This document shows, piece after piece, positions 6,585 through 14,536 of a DNA stretch of 18,191 nucleotides; the stretch's first letter is position 1, and each line of letters begins with the position of its first letter. This stretch comes from Bacillota bacterium. Lineage in GTDB: Bacteria > Bacillota > Clostridia > Christensenellales > CAG-138. The DNA lies in the NCBI GenBank assembly GCA_023458355.1, contig JAEWZS010000010.1, positions 1 to 18,191 on the forward strand, read 5' to 3'. The notes beneath the pieces are model-generated. The model had not been told where the DNA came from, ran no database searches, and saw nothing but the letters and a program-made list of their open reading frames with translations. The position numbers were made by a program, and so were the translations under genes.

Positions 6585-7730
6585 GTGGCAGACGATAAGA
6601 CCTCCGAAAAGACAACTAAAAATAAGCTCCCGCGCGTGTGGCGCTTAACGCGTCCTTTAACGATCTTAGTTTTGAGCCTCGTCATCTGTGCGTTGATTGT
6701 GTATATCATAACAGACAAGGTGCTCGATGAGTTCGTGCGCCCTGTCAATGCAAACGATGCTACACCCATCACCATTACCATAAAAAAAGGCGCAGCGGCA
6801 TCTGAAATTGCGCGTTTATTGTACGAAGCCGGCGGCGAGGGGCAAGACGGCCTCATCAAAAGCAAGGCGGCGTTCAGCTTTTATGTAGACTTTACCGGGA
6901 AGTCGAGCAAGCTGAAAGCGGGTACCTATGTGCTTTCGCGCAACATGGATATCGGCCAGATTGTGGACGAGATATGTAAGGGCAATCCTCCACGTACCGA
7001 GGTAAGCATTACCATCCCCGAAGGAATGGATATAGAAGCTATCGCATTTAAGCTTGAACAAGACGGCATTATAAAGAGTGCTTCCACCTTCCTTGAGCTA
7101 TGCAAAACCGGCTCCGAGTTTACCTCCTATGCCTTCGTATCCGCCATTCCGACGGATCCGAAGCAAGCGCGCGACTATGTGCTTGAAGGCTATCTGTTCC
7201 CCGACACCTATAGCGTCTATGCGGATACCACCGAAAAAGCGGTCATCTTAACGATGCTCATGCAGTTTTTCAACGTATTCAACGACGATTACGCCGCACG
7301 CGCGGAGGAACTCAACATGAGCACGGATGACGTCGTGACATTTGCATCCCTTATCGAAAAAGAGGCAGTGCCGTCCGATTTTGCAAAGGTCGCCGCCGTG
7401 TTCTACAACCGCATGGCTGCGGATATGACCCTCGGCTCCGATGCACCGCTACGCTACATCTTCAAGCAAAACACGCTGCGGTTCACAAAGGATCAAATGA
7501 ACGACCCTTCGCTTTATAACACGCATGTATACAAAGGGCTTCCGCTCGGTCCCATCACGAACCCCGGTAAGGCCGCTATTGAGGCGGTGCTTTACCCCAA
7601 TGAAGAATTTCTCGCGGAAGGTTATCTGTACTTCTGCCTGATGGATCCAAAGACAGGTGAACTCGCTTACGCCAAGACGCTCGAGGAGCACGAGGCTAAC
7701 GTTGCAAAATACAGCCCGCTATGGGGGTAA
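6585..7730 (+). CDS. mltG: Endolytic transglycosylase MltG (YceG-like)
   Basis: The protein has 381 residues. A short basic cytoplasmic N-terminus precedes one membrane helix (about 23-43) and the extracellular LysM-like and YceG domains. Family signatures include ITIPEGMDIEAIAFKL, LEGYLFPDTY, FASLIEKEA with the expected catalytic Glu, YNTHVYKGLPLGPITNPG and YLYFCLMDPKTGELAYAKTLEEH. MltG cleaves nascent glycan strands and is thought to set strand length during peptidoglycan synthesis. I chose GTG 6585, which has GGAGG six bases upstream; this gives a one-base gap after the YlbF-like gene. The usual LQSDPT-like stretch reads LGSDAPLRYIF here, a mild divergence. Confidence 0.94.
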   Translation: MADDKTSEKTTKNKLPRVWRLTRPLTILVLSLVICALIVYIITDKVLDEFVRPVNANDATPITITIKKGAAASEIARLLYEAGGEGQDGLIKSKAAFSFYVDFTGKSSKLKAGTYVLSRNMDIGQIVDEICKGNPPRTEVSITIPEGMDIEAIAFKLEQDGIIKSASTFLELCKTGSEFTSYAFVSAIPTDPKQARDYVLEGYLFPDTYSVYADTTEKAVILTMLMQFFNVFNDDYAARAEELNMSTDDVVTFASLIEKEAVPSDFAKVAAVFYNRMAADMTLGSDAPLRYIFKQNTLRFTKDQMNDPSLYNTHVYKGLPLGPITNPGKAAIEAVLYPNEEFLAEGYLYFCLMDPKTGELAYAKTLEEHEANVAKYSPLWG

Positions 7731-7733
7731 TGG

Positions 7734-8942
7734 ATGATACCGGAGCTTTTAGCCCCCGCAGGAAACAGCGAAAGGCTCAAAACGGCATTCCGCTTCGGTG
7801 CGGATGCAGCCTACTTAGGCATGCGCTTCATGAGCCTTCGCAATTTTGCGGATAATTTCAATACGGATGAACTATATGAAGCATGTGCGTTTGCGCACAT
7901 GCTTCATAAGCGTATTTTCGTAACCTTAAATGCATTCGCGAATGAAAACGATATAAAGGAACTCCCCGCGCTTTTACAATGCATCGCCGACGCGGGTGCG
8001 GACGCAATTATCGTAAACGACCCCGGCGTAATACGCATCGCGCAAAAAGCCATACCAAAAATGCCGCTTCACTTAAGCACGCAGGCAAACACGCTCAATA
8101 CCGAAGCGGCGCTTTTTTGGCACGAACTCGGCGTAAAGCGCATTATCCTCGCGCGCGAACTATCTCTATCCCAAATCGGCGAAATGCGCATCAAGTTGCC
8201 CCAAACGCTTGAGCTTGAAATGTTTGTGCACGGCGCCATGTGCGTTTCCTATTCCGGCCGCTGCCTTTTGAGCAACTACATTGCCGGACGCGACAGCAAT
8301 CGTGGAGAATGCGCGCAGCCATGCCGATGGACCTACGAGCTTCGCGAGCGCGGCAAAGACGGAGAGTACTTCCAAATCGAGCAGGATGAACGCGGCACAT
8401 ATATACTCAACGCCAAGGATTTAAATCTCATCCGCCACATCGATAAGATTTCTGAAATTGGCATTGACAGCATAAAAATCGAAGGCCGCATGAAATCCAT
8501 CGGCTATGTAGCCACCGTTGTGAACGCCTATCGCATGGCGCTTGATGCGTACGGTCGCTTAGAAGCTTTGGACGAGCGCGTTTTAGCGGAACTCGAACGC
8601 GCGAGCCACCGCCCGTATTTTACCGGCTTTGCGTTGGGCAACCCGGGGGTTATTGGACAGGAAACGAAAACGGGCGGCTATGTAGCGGACGCGATTATAT
8701 GCGCCGTTGTACATCACTACGATGCACAAAATAAGCTTGCTCATATAGAGCAGCGCAACCGCTTTTTCGATAAGGAAACACTTTCCATACTCTCACCCGG
8801 CGACCCGTTTCGCACTTTTACGGTAGACGGCATTTGGGATGCGGAGGGCACGCCGGTAGCTTCGGCACCACACCCAAAACAAAAGCTTACAATCGGATGC
8901 GACGTTTCACTAAAAGAAGGGGATATTTTAAGACGGGCATAA
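7734..8942 (+). CDS. Peptidase U32 family protein, TrhP-like
   Basis: This 402-residue protein starts with the typical ELLAPAGNSERLKTAFRFGADAAYLG. The U32 signature MFVHGAMCVSYSGRCLLS is followed by ECAQPC, giving Cys170, Cys177, Cys193 and Cys197. Four such cysteines bind a [4Fe-4S] cluster in related proteins. Despite the family name, characterised members act in prephenate-dependent hydroxylation of tRNA U34 (TrhP/YrrN-YrrO), 23S rRNA hydroxylation (RlhA) or ubiquinone synthesis. In Bacillus the yrrN and yrrO genes lie near yrrL (mltG), so TrhP is the best guess. The yrrM-like methyltransferase usual in that setting is absent. A GGGGG site precedes ATG 7734, three bases after the mltG stop. 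A perfect 15-bp inverted repeat lies inside the gene at 7875-7908. Confidence 0.9.
   Translation: MIPELLAPAGNSERLKTAFRFGADAAYLGMRFMSLRNFADNFNTDELYEACAFAHMLHKRIFVTLNAFANENDIKELPALLQCIADAGADAIIVNDPGVIRIAQKAIPKMPLHLSTQANTLNTEAALFWHELGVKRIILARELSLSQIGEMRIKLPQTLELEMFVHGAMCVSYSGRCLLSNYIAGRDSNRGECAQPCRWTYELRERGKDGEYFQIEQDERGTYILNAKDLNLIRHIDKISEIGIDSIKIEGRMKSIGYVATVVNAYRMALDAYGRLEALDERVLAELERASHRPYFTGFALGNPGVIGQETKTGGYVADAIICAVVHHYDAQNKLAHIEQRNRFFDKETLSILSPGDPFRTFTVDGIWDAEGTPVASAPHPKQKLTIGCDVSLKEGDILRRA
7875..7908. repeat. Perfect 15-bp inverted repeat inside the U32 gene
   Basis: TATGAAGCATGTGCG (7875-7889) and CGCACATGCTTCATA (7894-7908) are exact reverse complements around loop TTTG. It lies within codons for about residues 48-58 of the U32 protein. 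A stem this long and perfect in a coding region is unusual. Confidence 0.85.
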
Positions 8943-8951
8943 TATGCCCGT
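8933..8951 (+). repeat. Hairpin overlapping the U32 stop codon
   Basis: ACGGGCATA and TATGCCCGT are exact reverse complements around a single A; as RNA the loop would be about five bases. The TAA stop (8940-8942) is inside it. Only TTTC follows, so alone it is a weak terminator; it may act with the hairpin at 8976-9014. Confidence 0.6.
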
Positions 8952-8975
8952 TTCAAAAGCAAAAAAGGCAATACC

Positions 8976-9014
8976 AAAAAGCTAAGTGGGCCTACTATCC
9001 CAAATCGCTTTTTT
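8976..9014 (+). terminator. Probable terminator of the rnj-mltG-U32 operon
   Basis: AAAAAGC (8976-8982) pairs with GCTTTTT (9007-9013), with an inner TGGG/CCCA pairing (8987-8990, 8999-9002), ending in a run of six T. The stem is interrupted by internal loops, so this is a moderate call. It sits between the U32 stop and the rex1 promoter. Confidence 0.5.
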
Positions 9015-9025
9015 AATTTCTACCT

Positions 9026-9043
9026 TTGTTAAACGTTTGACAA
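9026..9043. promoter_or_regulatory. Rex operator in front of rex1
   Basis: TTGTTAAACGTTTGACAA fits the clostridial Rex site TTGTTAANNNNTTAACAA with one mismatch. It overlaps the -35 hexamer TTGACA of the rex1 promoter, which is the expected placement for NADH-relieved autorepression. The match is by eye to a known consensus. Confidence 0.85.
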
Positions 9044-9065
9044 TGCAAGGTATCAATATTATACT
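9037..9065 (+). promoter_or_regulatory. Promoter of rex1-lysR
   Basis: A perfect -35 TTGACA (9037-9042) and -10 TATACT (9060-9065) are 17 bases apart. The -35 lies inside the Rex operator. The start codon follows at 9116, giving a leader of roughly 45 bases. Confidence 0.8.
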
Positions 9066-9115
9066 ATCGATAAATAAATACCGTAATTCGTCGAGATGCA
9101 AGGGGGCAAAAAGGT

Positions 9116-9763
9116 ATGATCGTTCTTTCATCGCAGGCTGTTCAGCGCATGCCCTACTACCTGCAATATTTAAAAGCGCTGCGCGCCTCGGATACGGCGG
9201 TGATTGCCGCCCCATCTGTCGCCGAAGCACTGGGACTCAACGAGGTACAGGTGCGCAAGGATTTCGCCGCCGTTAGCCCTACGAAGGGCAAGCCTAAAAC
9301 AGGCTTTGTTGTGGCGGAACTTATTGCGAATATGGAAAACGTTCTTGGGTACCACAATACAAAGGACGCCGTACTGGTAGGCGCAGGTTCGCTTGGTAAA
9401 GCGCTTTTATCCTACCACGGATTTCAAAACTATGGGCTTCACATCCTCGCCGCGTTTGACGTGGATGAAAGCATTATCGGAACTGAGATCGATACAAAGC
9501 CGGTTTTTCCCATGAGCAGGCTTTGTGAAATTTGCGAAAGGCTCCGCGTACAGATAGGTATCATCGCCGTCCCCGCGGACCAAGCACAAACTATTTGCGA
9601 ATCGCTGGTGCGGTGTGGCATACGCGCCATATGGAACTTTGCACCCGCACATCTGACCGCACCGAAAGATATCTTTATTAAAAATGAAAACATGGCTGCC
9701 TCACTTGCCTTACTATCGAGTTATCTCGAAGATGGTGCCGCCGATGTTATGGAGGAAACCTGA
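9116..9763 (+). CDS. rex: Redox-sensing transcriptional repressor Rex (paralogue 1)
   Basis: The protein has 215 residues, normal for Rex, a dimeric repressor that binds DNA when NADH/NAD+ is low and is released by NADH. The winged helix spans about 1-78, with VAEALGLNEVQVRKDFAAVS in the recognition region. The Rossmann domain carries AVLVGAGSLGKALLSY (VGAGSLG at 88-94) and AAFDVDESIIG, and ends in the domain-swapping helix after NENMAASLALLSSYL. The wing reads AAVSPTKGKPKTGF in place of the YFGEFGxRGxGY common in Bacillus and Streptomyces Rex. AGGGGG lies nine bases before ATG 9116. The gene has its own Rex operator and is followed after two bases by a LysR gene. It looks about half identical to the second rex. 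Confidence 0.95.
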   Translation: MIVLSSQAVQRMPYYLQYLKALRASDTAVIAAPSVAEALGLNEVQVRKDFAAVSPTKGKPKTGFVVAELIANMENVLGYHNTKDAVLVGAGSLGKALLSYHGFQNYGLHILAAFDVDESIIGTEIDTKPVFPMSRLCEICERLRVQIGIIAVPADQAQTICESLVRCGIRAIWNFAPAHLTAPKDIFIKNENMAASLALLSSYLEDGAADVMEET

Positions 9764-9765
9764 CC

Positions 9766-10704
9766 GTGAATACGCTCCATTTGAAATACGCCGTAGAGGT
9801 GGAAAAAACACGTTCCATATCACAAGCTGCAGAAAACCTGTATATGGCCCAGCCCAACCTTAGCAAAGCCATCAAAGAACTTGAGGACTCTTTGGGCATT
9901 ACGATATTTGAACGTTCTGCGCGCGGCGTTATCCCAACAAAAAAGGGCATCGACTTTTTGGCCTACGCAAAAGACATTTTGCGGCAGGTTGAAAAAATGG
10001 AGACCCTTTCCACACCGGAGAACAGCGATCGGCAGGCTTTTCGCATCTCCATACCGCGCGGCAGCTACATTGCCCGTGCATTCACAAACTTTGTGGCGGA
10101 GCTGGACGCACAAAAGGAGATCGACGTAAGCGTGCAGGAGACAAACTCCATGCAAACCATCGCAAATGTAGCGGATCACAAGCACGGGCTTGGGATCATA
10201 CGTTATCCGGCGGATTATGAGAACTATTTCCTCGATTATTTAAAGGAAAAGAAGCTTTCGTATGAACCGATCTGGGAATTTGATTACCTCGCTGTTATGT
10301 CAAAAGCGCATCCAATGGCAAACGTGACAGAGGTGCAGTATGCAAAACTAAGTAAATATGTAGAGATCACGCACGGCGATAACAAGGTCCCCTACCTCAC
10401 CGCGCGCATGGCTGCAAAGGCGAGCTCCCCCTCAAAAACCAAGCGGAAGATCTATGTATACGAACGTTGCAGCCAGTTTGACATGTTATCAAACATACCT
10501 TCTACCTATATGTGGGTATCCCCCATACCCGAAGAAATTCTTACCCTTTATAATCTCGTGCAGCGTAAATGCAGCGGTGCCTACCATCCATATAAGGATG
10601 TGCTCGTTTACGAAGAGGGTTATAGGCTAACACAGTTAGATGAACGGTTTCTTAAAAAGCTGTACGAGTCCAAGGATAAAGTATCCTCCAAGATCTACAC
10701 ATAA
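9766..10704 (+). CDS. LysR-type transcriptional regulator
   Basis: The protein has 312 residues. The N-terminal winged helix-turn-helix (about 1-60) is classic for LysR: LKYAVEVEKTRSISQAAENL, then QPNLSKAIKELEDSLGITIFER and TKKGIDFLAYAKDIL. A linker helix and an effector-binding domain follow (about 88-300). The start is GTG at 9766, with ATGGAGGAAA inside the end of rex1 as its ribosome site, so the two genes share a transcript and are probably coupled. The effector is unknown. Its place between two rex genes and upstream of the adhE-hydrogenase unit suggests a role in fermentation control, but no LysR box was identified. Confidence 0.93.
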   Translation: MNTLHLKYAVEVEKTRSISQAAENLYMAQPNLSKAIKELEDSLGITIFERSARGVIPTKKGIDFLAYAKDILRQVEKMETLSTPENSDRQAFRISIPRGSYIARAFTNFVAELDAQKEIDVSVQETNSMQTIANVADHKHGLGIIRYPADYENYFLDYLKEKKLSYEPIWEFDYLAVMSKAHPMANVTEVQYAKLSKYVEITHGDNKVPYLTARMAAKASSPSKTKRKIYVYERCSQFDMLSNIPSTYMWVSPIPEEILTLYNLVQRKCSGAYHPYKDVLVYEEGYRLTQLDERFLKKLYESKDKVSSKIYT

Positions 10705-10740
10705 AACACCCCACAAAACCAATATCCAATATTACGATAA

Positions 10741-10782
10741 CGGCATATCGATATTTATATATCGATATGCCGGCTTTATATT
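10741..10782 (+). terminator. Terminator after the rex1-lysR unit
   Basis: CGGCATATCGATAT (10741-10754) and ATATCGATATGCCG (10759-10772) form a perfect 14-bp stem with a four-base loop, followed by the T-rich GCTTTATATTTC. It lies 36 bases after the lysR stop and just upstream of the Rex operator of the next unit. Confidence 0.72.
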
Positions 10783-10800
10783 TCCCGTGTGCGTTTTATA

Positions 10801-10818
10801 TTGTTAAAATGTTAACGA
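10801..10818. promoter_or_regulatory. Rex operator in front of rex2-adhE
   Basis: TTGTTAAAATGTTAACGA matches TTGTTAANNNNTTAACAA at all but one fixed position. It lies 115 bases before the rex2 start codon. No convincing -35/-10 pair was found next to it; TATATT at 10797-10802 is a possible -10, in which case the operator would cover the start-site region. Confidence 0.85.
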
Positions 10819-10932
10819 AGAGAGACGTAATAGGATGCTGTTACAAACCACCGGTTAAAGCAGCAAATTGGCTGCCGACCTCCCGCCTTCCGGTATTTTT
10901 GGCGCCTCACGTCCAATGGAAAGGAGCCTAGC
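10819..10932 (+). other. Unexplained leader of rex2
   Basis: About 110 bases separate the Rex operator from the rex2 start. They contain short inverted segments: GCAGC with GCTGC, and ACCGG with CCGGT, the second followed by ATTTTT. They end in AAAGGAG before the ATG. I recognise no riboswitch family. Weak folding and a short T-run leave open an attenuator, but support is thin. Confidence 0.35.
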
Positions 10933-11574
10933 ATGCAACCGATATCCATCCCGCTCATGACACTCAAGCGCCTGCCACTTTATGTGAAATACCTTAAATC
11001 ACTACCGCAGAGCGGCGCGCTCAACATTTCTGCTACCGCCATTGCTGAGGCGCTCGAGCTCAACAGCGTGCAGGTACGAAAAGACCTGGCGCTTGTATCA
11101 AGCGGCGGCCGCCCCAGAATCGGCTATATCACAGAGGACCTTATACTCGATATCGAGCAGTTTTTAGGCTACGGCGACACGCGAAGCGCGGTACTCGTAG
11201 GCGCAGGCAACCTCGGTAAAGCGCTCCTATCCTATAAAGGGTTTTCGCAGTATGGACTCGACATTGTGGCAGCGTTCGATACCGATCCTTCCATAACCGG
11301 CACGATTTTACACGGCACGAAAGTACTGCAATCGGAAAAGCTTTTTGATCTATGTAAGCGCATGAACATCCGTATCGGCATCATCACCGTACCGGAATCG
11401 GGGGCACAAAGCGTGTGCGATACGCTAGTACAAAGCGGCGTGCTCGCCATATGGAACTTTGCACCTGTTAAGCTTAGGGTGCCGGAAAATGTACTTGTGC
11501 TCAACGAAAACATGGCAAGCTCACTCGCGGTGCTGTCAAAGCACCTCAACGAGCAATTATATGACGCAAAGTGA
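10933..11574 (+). CDS. rex: Redox-sensing transcriptional repressor Rex (paralogue 2)
   Basis: The protein has 213 residues. It has the winged helix (AIAEALELNSVQVRKDLALVSSGGRPRIGY across two segments) and the Rossmann motif AVLVGAGNLGKALLSY, then VAAFDTDPSITG and NENMASSLAVLSKHL. It shares the shortened wing (VSSGGRPRIGY) with paralogue 1 and one 21-base identical stretch with it at DNA level, around the codons for AIWNFAP. AAAGGAG precedes ATG 10933. It heads the adhE-hydrogenase unit, with adhE beginning 10 bases after its stop, so it probably represses its own operon through the site at 10801-10818. It is the more likely dedicated regulator of ethanol and H2 formation. Confidence 0.95.
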   Translation: MQPISIPLMTLKRLPLYVKYLKSLPQSGALNISATAIAEALELNSVQVRKDLALVSSGGRPRIGYITEDLILDIEQFLGYGDTRSAVLVGAGNLGKALLSYKGFSQYGLDIVAAFDTDPSITGTILHGTKVLQSEKLFDLCKRMNIRIGIITVPESGAQSVCDTLVQSGVLAIWNFAPVKLRVPENVLVLNENMASSLAVLSKHLNEQLYDAK

Positions 11575-11584
11575 GGAAACTTAC

Positions 11585-14263
11585 ATGAGAAACATGCAGA
11601 TCGTTACGGGCTATAAAACCGTGGAAACCGTGGACTCGCTTGAGAAAGCCTTTGAGCGGCTTCAAAGCGCACAGCGCATCTTTTCTCTCTACACACAAGA
11701 GCAGGTAGATAAGATTTTCACAGCGGCAGCAGCTGCGGCTGCGCGTGAGCGCATTCATCTTGCTAAGCTAGCCGTTGAAGAGACCGGCATGGGCATCGTC
11801 GAGGACAAGGTCATCAAAAACCATTTTGCCTCAGAGTATATCTACAACGCCTATAAGGATACAAAGACTTGCGGTACGATTGAGGAAGACGAGGTTTTCG
11901 GCATACAGAAGATTGCCGAGCCAGTCGGCGTCATCGCAGCCGTGATTCCCACCACCAACCCCACGAGTACCGTCATCTTCAAAACGCTTCTCGCACTTAA
12001 AACCAGAAATGCCATGATCATAAGCCCGCATCCGCGCGCAAAAGCGTCAACGGTAGCGGCTGCGAAGGTCGTGCTTGATGCTGCGGTGAAGGCCGGCGCA
12101 CCCGCAGGCATCATCGCATGGATCGATGTTCCCTCTTTGGAGCTTAGTAACCTTGCCATGAAAAAGGCGGATCTCATATTGGCAACAGGCGGCCCGGGCA
12201 TGGTAAGAGCAGCATATTCAAGCGGTAAGCCCGCCATCGGCGTGGGTGCCGGTAATACACCTACGATTATCGACGAGAGCGCTGATGTAACACTTGCCGT
12301 GAACTCCATTATCCACTCCAAAACCTTTGATAACGGCATGATCTGCGCCTCAGAGCAATCGGTCATTGCGCTCGACAAAGTGTACGATGCGGTGAAAAAG
12401 GAATTTATCACGCGCGGATGCTACGTATTAAACGCCACTGAGGCTGAGAAGGTCAGAAAGGTTATCCTCATCAATGGCGCACTCAACTCTAAAATCGTAG
12501 GGCAAAGCGCTCATAAGATCGCTTCTTTTGCAGGCGTGAATACGCCCGAATCGGCAAAAATCCTCATCGGCGAAGTGGATAGCGTGGAGCCTTCTGAGGC
12601 ATTTGCACACGAAAAGCTTTCTCCGGTGCTTGCGATGTATCGCGCCAAAAACTTTTCGGATGCGCTGGACAAGGCAGAACGGCTTGTGGCCGACGGCGGC
12701 TTCGGGCATACCTCCTGCGTGTATCTGAATACCGATTCTGAAAAAGAAAAGCTCGACGCATTCACCGCACGTATGAAAACGGGTCGTATACTCGTCAATA
12801 CGCCCACTTCGCAGGGCGCCATCGGCGATTTATACAACTTCAAGCTTGCCCCCTCCCTCACTCTTGGCTGCGGCTCGTGGGGCGGCAATTCGGTTAGTGA
12901 GAATGTAGGCGTTAAGCATCTTTTAAACATCAAAACCGTTGCCGATCGCCGCGAAAACACGCTTTGGTTCCGTGCCCCCGAAAAGGTTTACATAAAAAGG
13001 GGTAGTTTGCCCATAGCGCTCGATGAGCTCAAGTCCGTGCTCAACAAGAAAAAGGCATTTCTCGTAACCGGCCCGTTCCTATATAAAAACGGCTATACAA
13101 AGCCGGTCGAGAAAAAGCTTGATGAGATGGGTATAACCCACACGGTGTTTTTCGACGTTGGAAATGACCCCACGCTCGCCTGCGCCAAAGCCGGTGCGGA
13201 AGCGATGCGCGCGTTTGAGCCGGATGTGATTATCGCCATAGGCGGCGGTTCTCCCATGGATGCTGCAAAAATCATGTGGGTACTGTATGAACACCCCGAT
13301 GTGGATTTTGAAGATATGGCAATGCGCTTTTCCGACATCCGCAAGCGCATCTACTCCTTCCCCAAGATGGGCGAAAAGGCGTACTTTATCGCAGTACCCA
13401 CCTCGGCGGGCACGGGCTCTGAGGTAACGCCGTTTGCAGTCATCACAGACGAAAAAACCGGTGTAAAATACCCGCTTGCTGACTACGAACTTATGCCCAA
13501 AATGGCCATTGTGGATGCGGATATGATGAAAAATGCACCCCAAGGGCTGACGGCTGCATCGGGCATCGACGCTCTGACGCACGCGCTTGAGGCATATGCC
13601 TCCATGCTCGCGACCGACTATACGGATTCCATGGCCCTTAAGGCATTGAAGAACATATTCGAGTACCTGCCCCGCGCATACGAAAACGGTGCAAGCGACC
13701 TTCTCGCACGTGAAAAGATGGCCGACGCAGCAACCATGGCCGGTATGGCGTTTGCAAATGCGTTTTTAGGAGTTTGCCACTCCATGGCGCACAAACTCGG
13801 TGCATTTCACCATCTGCCACACGGTGTCGCAAACGCACTCATGATCGACGAGGTGATGCGCTTCAATGCTTGTGAGACCCCCGCAAAGATGGGCACATTC
13901 TCCCAATACGGCTACCCCAATACCCTAAGCAGGTATGCTGAGATTGCCGACTACCTAGGCATCAAGGGCAAAAATGACCATGAGAAGCTTGATAACCTTA
14001 TTGCAGCCATCGACGTGCTAAAGGAAAAAGTGGACATCCATTCGACCATCGCAGCGTACGGCGTGAAGGAGAAAAACTTCCTCGACCGTCTTGAAGACAT
14101 GGTGGAACAGGCCTTCGACGACCAGTGCACCGGTGCCAACCCTCGCTACCCGCTGTTTAGTGAAATCCGCACTATGTACACAAATGCGTACTATGGTAGG
14201 CAGGAAATGGACTCGCAGGCGGAAGCATCGCGTAACAGCGCGCTCAAGAGGGTAAATGAATGA
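11585..14263 (+). CDS. adhE: Bifunctional acetaldehyde-CoA/alcohol dehydrogenase AdhE
   Basis: The protein has 892 residues, full length for AdhE, which reduces acetyl-CoA to acetaldehyde and then to ethanol with two NADH and forms spirosomes. The aldehyde dehydrogenase half (about 1-440) has PTTNPTSTVIFK, GGPGMVRAAYSSGKPAIGVGAGN and DNGMICASEQ, with Cys254 as the catalytic thiol. The iron alcohol dehydrogenase half (about 465-880) has IAIGGGSPMDAAKIM, SGIDALTHALEAYAS and GVCHSMAHKLGAFHHLPHG, which hold the Asp and His iron ligands. ATG 11585 was chosen, eight bases after GAGG; in-frame ATGs at 11561 and 11594 are alternatives. The stop overlaps the next start by four bases (ATGA), suggesting coupling to the Fe-S gene. 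Confidence 0.96.
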   Translation: MRNMQIVTGYKTVETVDSLEKAFERLQSAQRIFSLYTQEQVDKIFTAAAAAAARERIHLAKLAVEETGMGIVEDKVIKNHFASEYIYNAYKDTKTCGTIEEDEVFGIQKIAEPVGVIAAVIPTTNPTSTVIFKTLLALKTRNAMIISPHPRAKASTVAAAKVVLDAAVKAGAPAGIIAWIDVPSLELSNLAMKKADLILATGGPGMVRAAYSSGKPAIGVGAGNTPTIIDESADVTLAVNSIIHSKTFDNGMICASEQSVIALDKVYDAVKKEFITRGCYVLNATEAEKVRKVILINGALNSKIVGQSAHKIASFAGVNTPESAKILIGEVDSVEPSEAFAHEKLSPVLAMYRAKNFSDALDKAERLVADGGFGHTSCVYLNTDSEKEKLDAFTARMKTGRILVNTPTSQGAIGDLYNFKLAPSLTLGCGSWGGNSVSENVGVKHLLNIKTVADRRENTLWFRAPEKVYIKRGSLPIALDELKSVLNKKKAFLVTGPFLYKNGYTKPVEKKLDEMGITHTVFFDVGNDPTLACAKAGAEAMRAFEPDVIIAIGGGSPMDAAKIMWVLYEHPDVDFEDMAMRFSDIRKRIYSFPKMGEKAYFIAVPTSAGTGSEVTPFAVITDEKTGVKYPLADYELMPKMAIVDADMMKNAPQGLTAASGIDALTHALEAYASMLATDYTDSMALKALKNIFEYLPRAYENGASDLLAREKMADAATMAGMAFANAFLGVCHSMAHKLGAFHHLPHGVANALMIDEVMRFNACETPAKMGTFSQYGYPNTLSRYAEIADYLGIKGKNDHEKLDNLIAAIDVLKEKVDIHSTIAAYGVKEKNFLDRLEDMVEQAFDDQCTGANPRYPLFSEIRTMYTNAYYGRQEMDSQAEASRNSALKRVNE

Positions 14264-14499
14264 AAGTAACGGTTTGCATAGGAAGCTCATGCCACCTCAA
14301 AGGCTCGAAGGCTGTCGTTGACACACTGCAGCACCTGGCTGAGGAACGCGGCGTTTCAGAAAAGCTTGAGCTATGCGGCTCGTTTTGCATGGGCAACTGC
14401 ACCGGCGGCGTATGCGTCAAGCTTGATGAAAAAATCTATTCACTTTGTACGGAAAACATCGACGTCTTTTTTGAAAAGGAGATCATGACGCGGCTTTAA
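14260..14499 (+). CDS. Single-domain [2Fe-2S] thioredoxin-like ferredoxin
   Basis: This 79-residue protein is a stand-alone version of the NuoE C-terminal domain. Cys6 and Cys11 (C-x4-C, CIGSSC) with Cys43 and Cys47 (C-x3-C, CMGNC) are the expected [2Fe-2S] ligands, and an extra Cys39 lies just before them. It would carry electrons in the cytoplasm. Its start overlaps the adhE stop (ATGA), and the sensory hydrogenase follows after 37 bases. In related clostridial clusters a small protein of this kind precedes the PAS-type hydrogenase and may be its redox partner (inference). Family assignment is firm; the partner is not known. Confidence 0.9.
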   Translation: MKVTVCIGSSCHLKGSKAVVDTLQHLAEERGVSEKLELCGSFCMGNCTGGVCVKLDEKIYSLCTENIDVFFEKEIMTRL

Positions 14500-14536
14500 T
14501 ACCGCAAGCACCATTGAGGCGCAAGGAGGAAGCACC

